Part shown: positions 61,314 through 64,000 of the stretch, one piece after another | Layout: every line of letters starts with the position of its first letter | Position numbering within the stretch: position 1 is the stretch's first letter | NCBI GenBank assembly: GCA_014843695.1 | Contig: CM026403.1 | Location: forward strand, 42,560,572 to 42,624,571 | Length of the DNA: 64,000 nucleotides | Source of the DNA: Archivesica marissinica | Lineage: Eukaryota; Mollusca; Bivalvia; Venerida; Vesicomyidae | Direction of reading: 5' to 3' | Position numbers and translations under genes: made by a program | The notes under the pieces: generated by a model | Databases searched by the model: none | What the model saw: only the letters and a program-made list of their open reading frames with translations | Told to the model about the DNA's origin: nothing

Positions 61314-61838
61314 CTAATGCAATACAAAGTTAAACAACTAGTTAGTCTACTTCAGCTACAACGATAATGGCAATTCATTTATTGGCATCAGCCACCAATT
61401 AAAACTTCAAATTGACGATGTAGGTACAATATAACTATTCACTCATTAATTAATGCATCTACGGTACACTGAATTTTCACAATGGAATAATCCATCATTG
61501 AGATTGGATCATTCCATTGAGCATAGAGGTGACTTCTGCGAAATTATAACAAGAGTAGCAAAGTGTGCAGATTCAGATCAGATCATTATCATAGATTCCG
61601 CCCCCCCCCCCCTCCAACTGTATTTGACCTCACAGTCAGGCAGATAATATTTGATGATACTTGACCGATCATCACCATGGGTCAAGGTCGACTAGCAAGG
61701 CATTTTCACAACAGGGCAAACGAGCGATTTTCTTGCATAAAAAGCCCTGGAGCTCGTGTCAAATGAACACCCTGGCATATTTGTCTCTAGATTCTCCAAT
61801 CAGTCCCCTTCTCTCTCTTCAATACTTTCTCTTCTATT

Positions 61839-61943
61839 TTTGAAGCTTAGCATATCTGTCTCTAATTTATCCAACCCATCTTTCTTCCGCTTTAATGCTT
61901 TCTCTAATTCCCGTAACTGTGTTTTTAAAGATAAATTCCTGCT
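61839..61943 (-). pseudogene. Pseudo-exon: degenerate paralogue of exon a
   Basis: This stretch aligns over exactly 35 codons with exon a: SRNLSLKTQLRELEKALK against SRTEEEEAKIRDLEKALK, ending KLETDMLSFK against KLETDMLTYK. The reading frame is open. The acceptor position reads TTTCTG instead of CAG, and the donor position reads AATAGA instead of GTGAGT. Read-through ends at a TGA some 15 codons later. It is most simply an old exon duplicate that lost both splice sites; an alternative terminal exon is possible but would need another acceptor. Confidence 0.6.
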
Positions 61944-62075
61944 CAGAAAGGCGAAATTGCACTGTACACGAGTGTCACGTTTTTTTATGCTTGCAACGTG
62001 AATAAGACATGTTAAAAATGATTTACGCACATTCAGTTCTTTGCTATTATGAATTAGTTTATACACATTTATTTT

Positions 62076-62262
62076 CGCTCGATTGCGAAACAAGTTCTTT
62101 CAACTTATATTAATCACTCTCAAGACCTCATTCCTGATGGAATCCATCGCCACAAGGGAGAGAGAAGAGGCAACGTGGAATTTAAATGCCTTGCCTAAGG
62201 GCACAATCGTAACGGCTCCAGCGGGGCTCGAACTCCGGATCTTTCGCACCTGAAGCACCTAT
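62076..62262 (-). mobile_element. SINE family III, best copy
   Basis: On the minus strand it runs from CTTCAGGTGCGAAAGATCCG and B-box GAGTTCGAGCCCCGC, through GTGGCGATGGATTCCATCAG, to AAGAACTTGTTTCGCAATCG. It gives the family its reference sequence in this window. Confidence 0.72.
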
Positions 62263-62589
62263 TATGATTTACTAATCCGATGGAACTGGACACGGAAATG
62301 GCACATTTTTGAAACATGAATTTATGAGAACGAAAATAGAATGCTAGTGGCTACGGAAAAAGCCGGGTGAATTTCGGCCAAATTCGGACTAAAATTTTTC
62401 TAAAAATGACTACGATAGTCAAACAAGATATTATTATTTTCGAATAGATTTCAAATGTCTTTGATTGTATTTCTTTACTGAGGCACTTGGGTAATAATGG
62501 TTTTATGACGAGTAGAATTGCATGATAACAACCTTCTTAGAAAATGTGACAGCGATTTTGAACATGAATGCAACTTTAATATATATGAA
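62263..62589. other. Intron DNA without recognised feature
   Basis: AT-rich sequence between the SINE and the decayed exon unit. Nothing recognised. Confidence 0.45.
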
Positions 62590-62666
62590 TATTTTTGTTT
62601 CTAGTTTCGTCATTCTCTCTTTCTCTCTTAAATCCATCATTCATTTATCTATATTTTCATACTCAC
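62590..62666 (-). pseudogene. Decayed sixth unit of the 105-bp exon/intron repeat
   Basis: Downstream of mini-exon b4 the 42-bp intron sequence recurs at 62625-62666. It is followed by a diverged exon-like piece that still reads EKERMTKLETKIF in one frame. The acceptor has drifted and no donor is recognisable. I read it as an older duplicate that has lost exon function. Confidence 0.45.
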
Positions 62667-62729
62667 CTTGTATGTAAGCATATCTGTCTCAAGTTTCTCT
62701 GATCTATCTTTCTCTGTCATCAATGTGCT
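62667..62729 (-). CDS. Coiled-coil gene, duplicated mini-exon b4 (21 codons)
   Basis: This is the last intact copy of the 63-bp exon. Its donor is AAG|GTGAGT. The following intron starts like the 42-bp ones, but its copy ends AAGAG instead of AACAG and leads into a decayed unit (about 62590-62624). The functional intron therefore probably runs on to the exon starting at 61313. Phase 0 on both sides fits. Confidence 0.7.
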
Positions 62730-62771
62730 CTGTTAAATCCATCATTCATTTATCTATAGTTTCATACTCAC

Positions 62772-62834
62772 CTTGTATGTAAGCATATCTGTCTCAAGCT
62801 TCTCTGATCTATCTTTCTCTGTCATCAATGTGCT
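62772..62834 (-). CDS. Coiled-coil gene, duplicated mini-exon b3 (21 codons)
   Basis: The third copy of the 63-bp exon has both splice sites and the frame intact and 42-bp introns on both sides. At the DNA level it is nearly identical to copies b1 and b2, which points to recent duplication or ongoing homogenisation. Confidence 0.72.
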
Positions 62835-62876
62835 CTGTTAAATCCATCATTCATTTATCTATAGTTTCATACTCAC

Positions 62877-62939
62877 CTTGTATGTAAGCATATCTGTCTC
62901 AAGCTTCTCTGATCTATCTTTCTCTGTCATCAATGTGCT
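62877..62939 (-). CDS. Coiled-coil gene, duplicated mini-exon b2 (21 codons)
   Basis: The second copy of the 63-bp exon has an intact acceptor, donor and reading frame. The flanking introns are 42 bp. Inclusion of any number of these copies keeps the frame, because each adds exactly 21 residues (three heptads). Confidence 0.72.
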
Positions 62940-62981
62940 CTGTTAAATCCATCATTCATTTATCTATAGTTTCATACTCAC

Positions 62982-63044
62982 CTTGTATGTAAGCATATCT
63001 GTCTCAAGCTTCTCTGATCTATCTTTCTCTGTCATCAATGTGCT
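62982..63044 (-). CDS. Coiled-coil gene, duplicated mini-exon b1 (21 codons)
   Basis: This 63-bp exon is phase 0 at both ends. It reads STLMTEKDRSEKLETDMLTYK apart from the first residues the same as the end of exon a. The acceptor is TTTAACAG|AGC and the donor AAG|GTGAGT. It is separated from exon a by an intron of only 42 bp that carries an in-frame TAG, so it must be spliced for the frame to continue. It is one of four near-identical exons at exactly 105-bp spacing. Confidence 0.72.
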
Positions 63045-63086
63045 CTGTTAAATCCATCATTCATTTATCTATAGTTTCATACTCAC

Positions 63087-63191
63087 CTTGTATGTAAGCA
63101 TATCTGTCTCGAGCTTCTCTGATCTATCTTTCTCTCTTTTCAGTGCTTTTTCTAAATCTCTTATCTTTGCCTCCTCTTCCTCTGTTCTACT
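63087..63191 (-). CDS. Coiled-coil gene, exon a (35 codons), most upstream in window
   Basis: The acceptor ends TTACAG and the donor is AAG|GTGAGT. The exon is 105 bp, phase 0 at both ends. The peptide starts SRTEEEEAK and ends KLETDMLTYK, a typical charged heptad segment. Its last 48 bp are the source of the four shorter exons that follow. No further exon was recognised between 63192 and the window end, so the gene continues beyond 64000. Confidence 0.82.
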
Positions 63192-63734
63192 CTGTAAGGT
63201 AGATATAATATCGTCATTAGCTTCAACAAATGCAATGCACAACAATTACGAAGCATATATCCCTATCATTCGAAATATATCGAGGATTCATAGTCAAAAT
63301 ACAACATGTCTATAACAACACAAACATCGTTAAAATTCATAACAAAACATCCAATACTTAAGAAAACCATTTATCTATTTGAGAAACAACATTACATATC
63401 AACAGAAATCCATGCAAATTATTGTGCAGACTGACATATAAAATGCAAGATGTATTACAATAATGCTAGTGACATAGTGTGCATCTGTAAATGTATTTGT
63501 TAACTATAAGGCGATATGTTATTCTAATTATCCGAAACATCACTACTTTGTAACAGACAACTGTTACAGTCCAGATATCATAACATTTATTTTTCAAAGA
63601 AAACATAAACCAACGATTACCATCATTATGAAATAGGATTTCAAATATATTCACCCCTACAGTCAAAATAGTTGTACTGAACTATGTAGCACAATATTGA
63701 ACCCATTAACACATACAACCATAAATACAGACAC
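63192..63734. other. Intron DNA upstream of exon a
   Basis: AT-rich, no exon or repeat recognised. The acceptor of exon a lies at its left edge. Confidence 0.5.
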
Positions 63735-63995
63735 ATCTGTAGTGCAGTGGTAACACGCTCGACTGGTAATCCAGGGATCATAGTAATCCTAATAAAATTA
63801 ACAGTCTTTCAGATGGGACGTTAAACAGAGGTCTCGTGTCGGTGCTTTACACCATGCACGTAAAGGACCAGAGGAGATTCTGGAATGGGTCTCTGTCTGT
63901 ATCATGCACTATCCTCCAAAATCTAAAATGACTAATCTCTTCAGAAGGCGTCACTCATATGGGCAACCGGTAGCGACGATAAATAAACGTAAAAC
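63735..63995 (+). mobile_element. SINE family I, full length
   Basis: tRNA-like A-box TGTAGTGCAGTGGTAACACG, an eroded B-box (GGGATCATAGTAATCC), a core with GGGACGTTAAACAGAGGTC and the tail ACCGGTAGCGACGATAAATA. The last 20 bases are shared with family II. Confidence 0.75.
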
Positions 63996-64000
63996 ACACA

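Larger units (their letters stand above)
1972..63191 (-). other. Gene span: partial 17-exon coiled-coil protein gene
   Basis: Seventeen exons on the minus strand chain together with a consistent codon phase at every junction, giving 662 codons (1,986 bp) with no internal stop. Exons in transcript order start at 63191, 63044, 62939, 62834, 62729, 61313, 55560, 52635, 49119, 40432, 35457, 16620, 9666, 8849, 4760, 3078 and 2092. The predicted protein is an almost uninterrupted heptad-repeat rod rich in Glu, Lys, Gln and Leu, and I find no proline in it. There is no signal peptide, membrane segment or catalytic domain, so a structural or tethering role is inferred. Neither a start codon exon nor a terminal exon is in the window, so the protein is longer. 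Long rods of this kind occur in endosome/golgin tethers, centrosomal and ciliary proteins and muscle proteins; I cannot choose between them. Exons with phase 0 at both ends could be missing without breaking the chain. Confidence 0.8.

Overview
The window is animal nuclear DNA: AT-rich, with GT-AG introns, tRNA-derived SINEs, many small inverted-repeat DNA transposons and very long minisatellite arrays. The repeat style suggests a lophotrochozoan, perhaps a bivalve mollusc, but that is inference. No prokaryotic, organellar or viral gene was seen.

One gene can be supported. It lies on the minus strand and runs through the whole window, entering at about 63.2 kb and leaving at about 1.97 kb. Both ends lie outside. 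I recovered 17 exons of 58 to 242 bp, 1,986 coding bases in all, or exactly 662 codons. Every exon-exon junction agrees in codon phase. The product is a proline-free, Glu/Lys/Gln-rich heptad-repeat rod. I cannot name it; an endosome/golgin tether or centrosomal/ciliary scaffold type is possible. The exons make up about 3% of the span.

Roughly half of the window is tandem repeat. From left to right the periods are 49 bp (0.17-0.66 kb), 32 bp (0.9-1.5), about 75 bp (2.1-2.8), 27/19 bp (4.8-6.8), 13 bp (7.3-7.6), 57/58 bp (7.86-8.65), 33/26 bp (12.2-16.4), 66 bp (17.3-18.3), 84 bp (21.5-22.2), 119 bp (22.4-22.7), 93 bp (23.4-23.8), 36/34 bp (23.85-32.2), 37/33 bp (40.9-42.3 and 48.0-48.4), 40 bp (44.6-46.1 and 49.2-51.7), 128 bp (46.4-46.8 and 52.0-52.5), 40 then 34 bp (53.9-55.4), 44 bp (55.6-58.9) and 105 bp (62.6-63.1). 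Several arrays begin exactly at exon edges and have multiplied a splice site. At 62.7-63.1 kb whole exons have been multiplied, separated by 42-bp introns.

The remaining intron DNA holds at least five SINE families, a set of MITEs ending in TTAA-CCC...GGG-TTAA (four full copies are exactly 241 bp), two pogo-like TA-flanked MITEs, several fold-backs and a 1.8-kb inverted-repeat element at 59.05-60.85 kb.

The assembly is imperfect. Both N runs are exactly 1,000 bases, and in each case the sequence before the gap recurs after it. The block at about 41.5-47.0 kb is a noisier second copy of 48.0-52.8 kb, including two coding exons. I read both gaps as unmerged contig overlaps, not as biological duplications.
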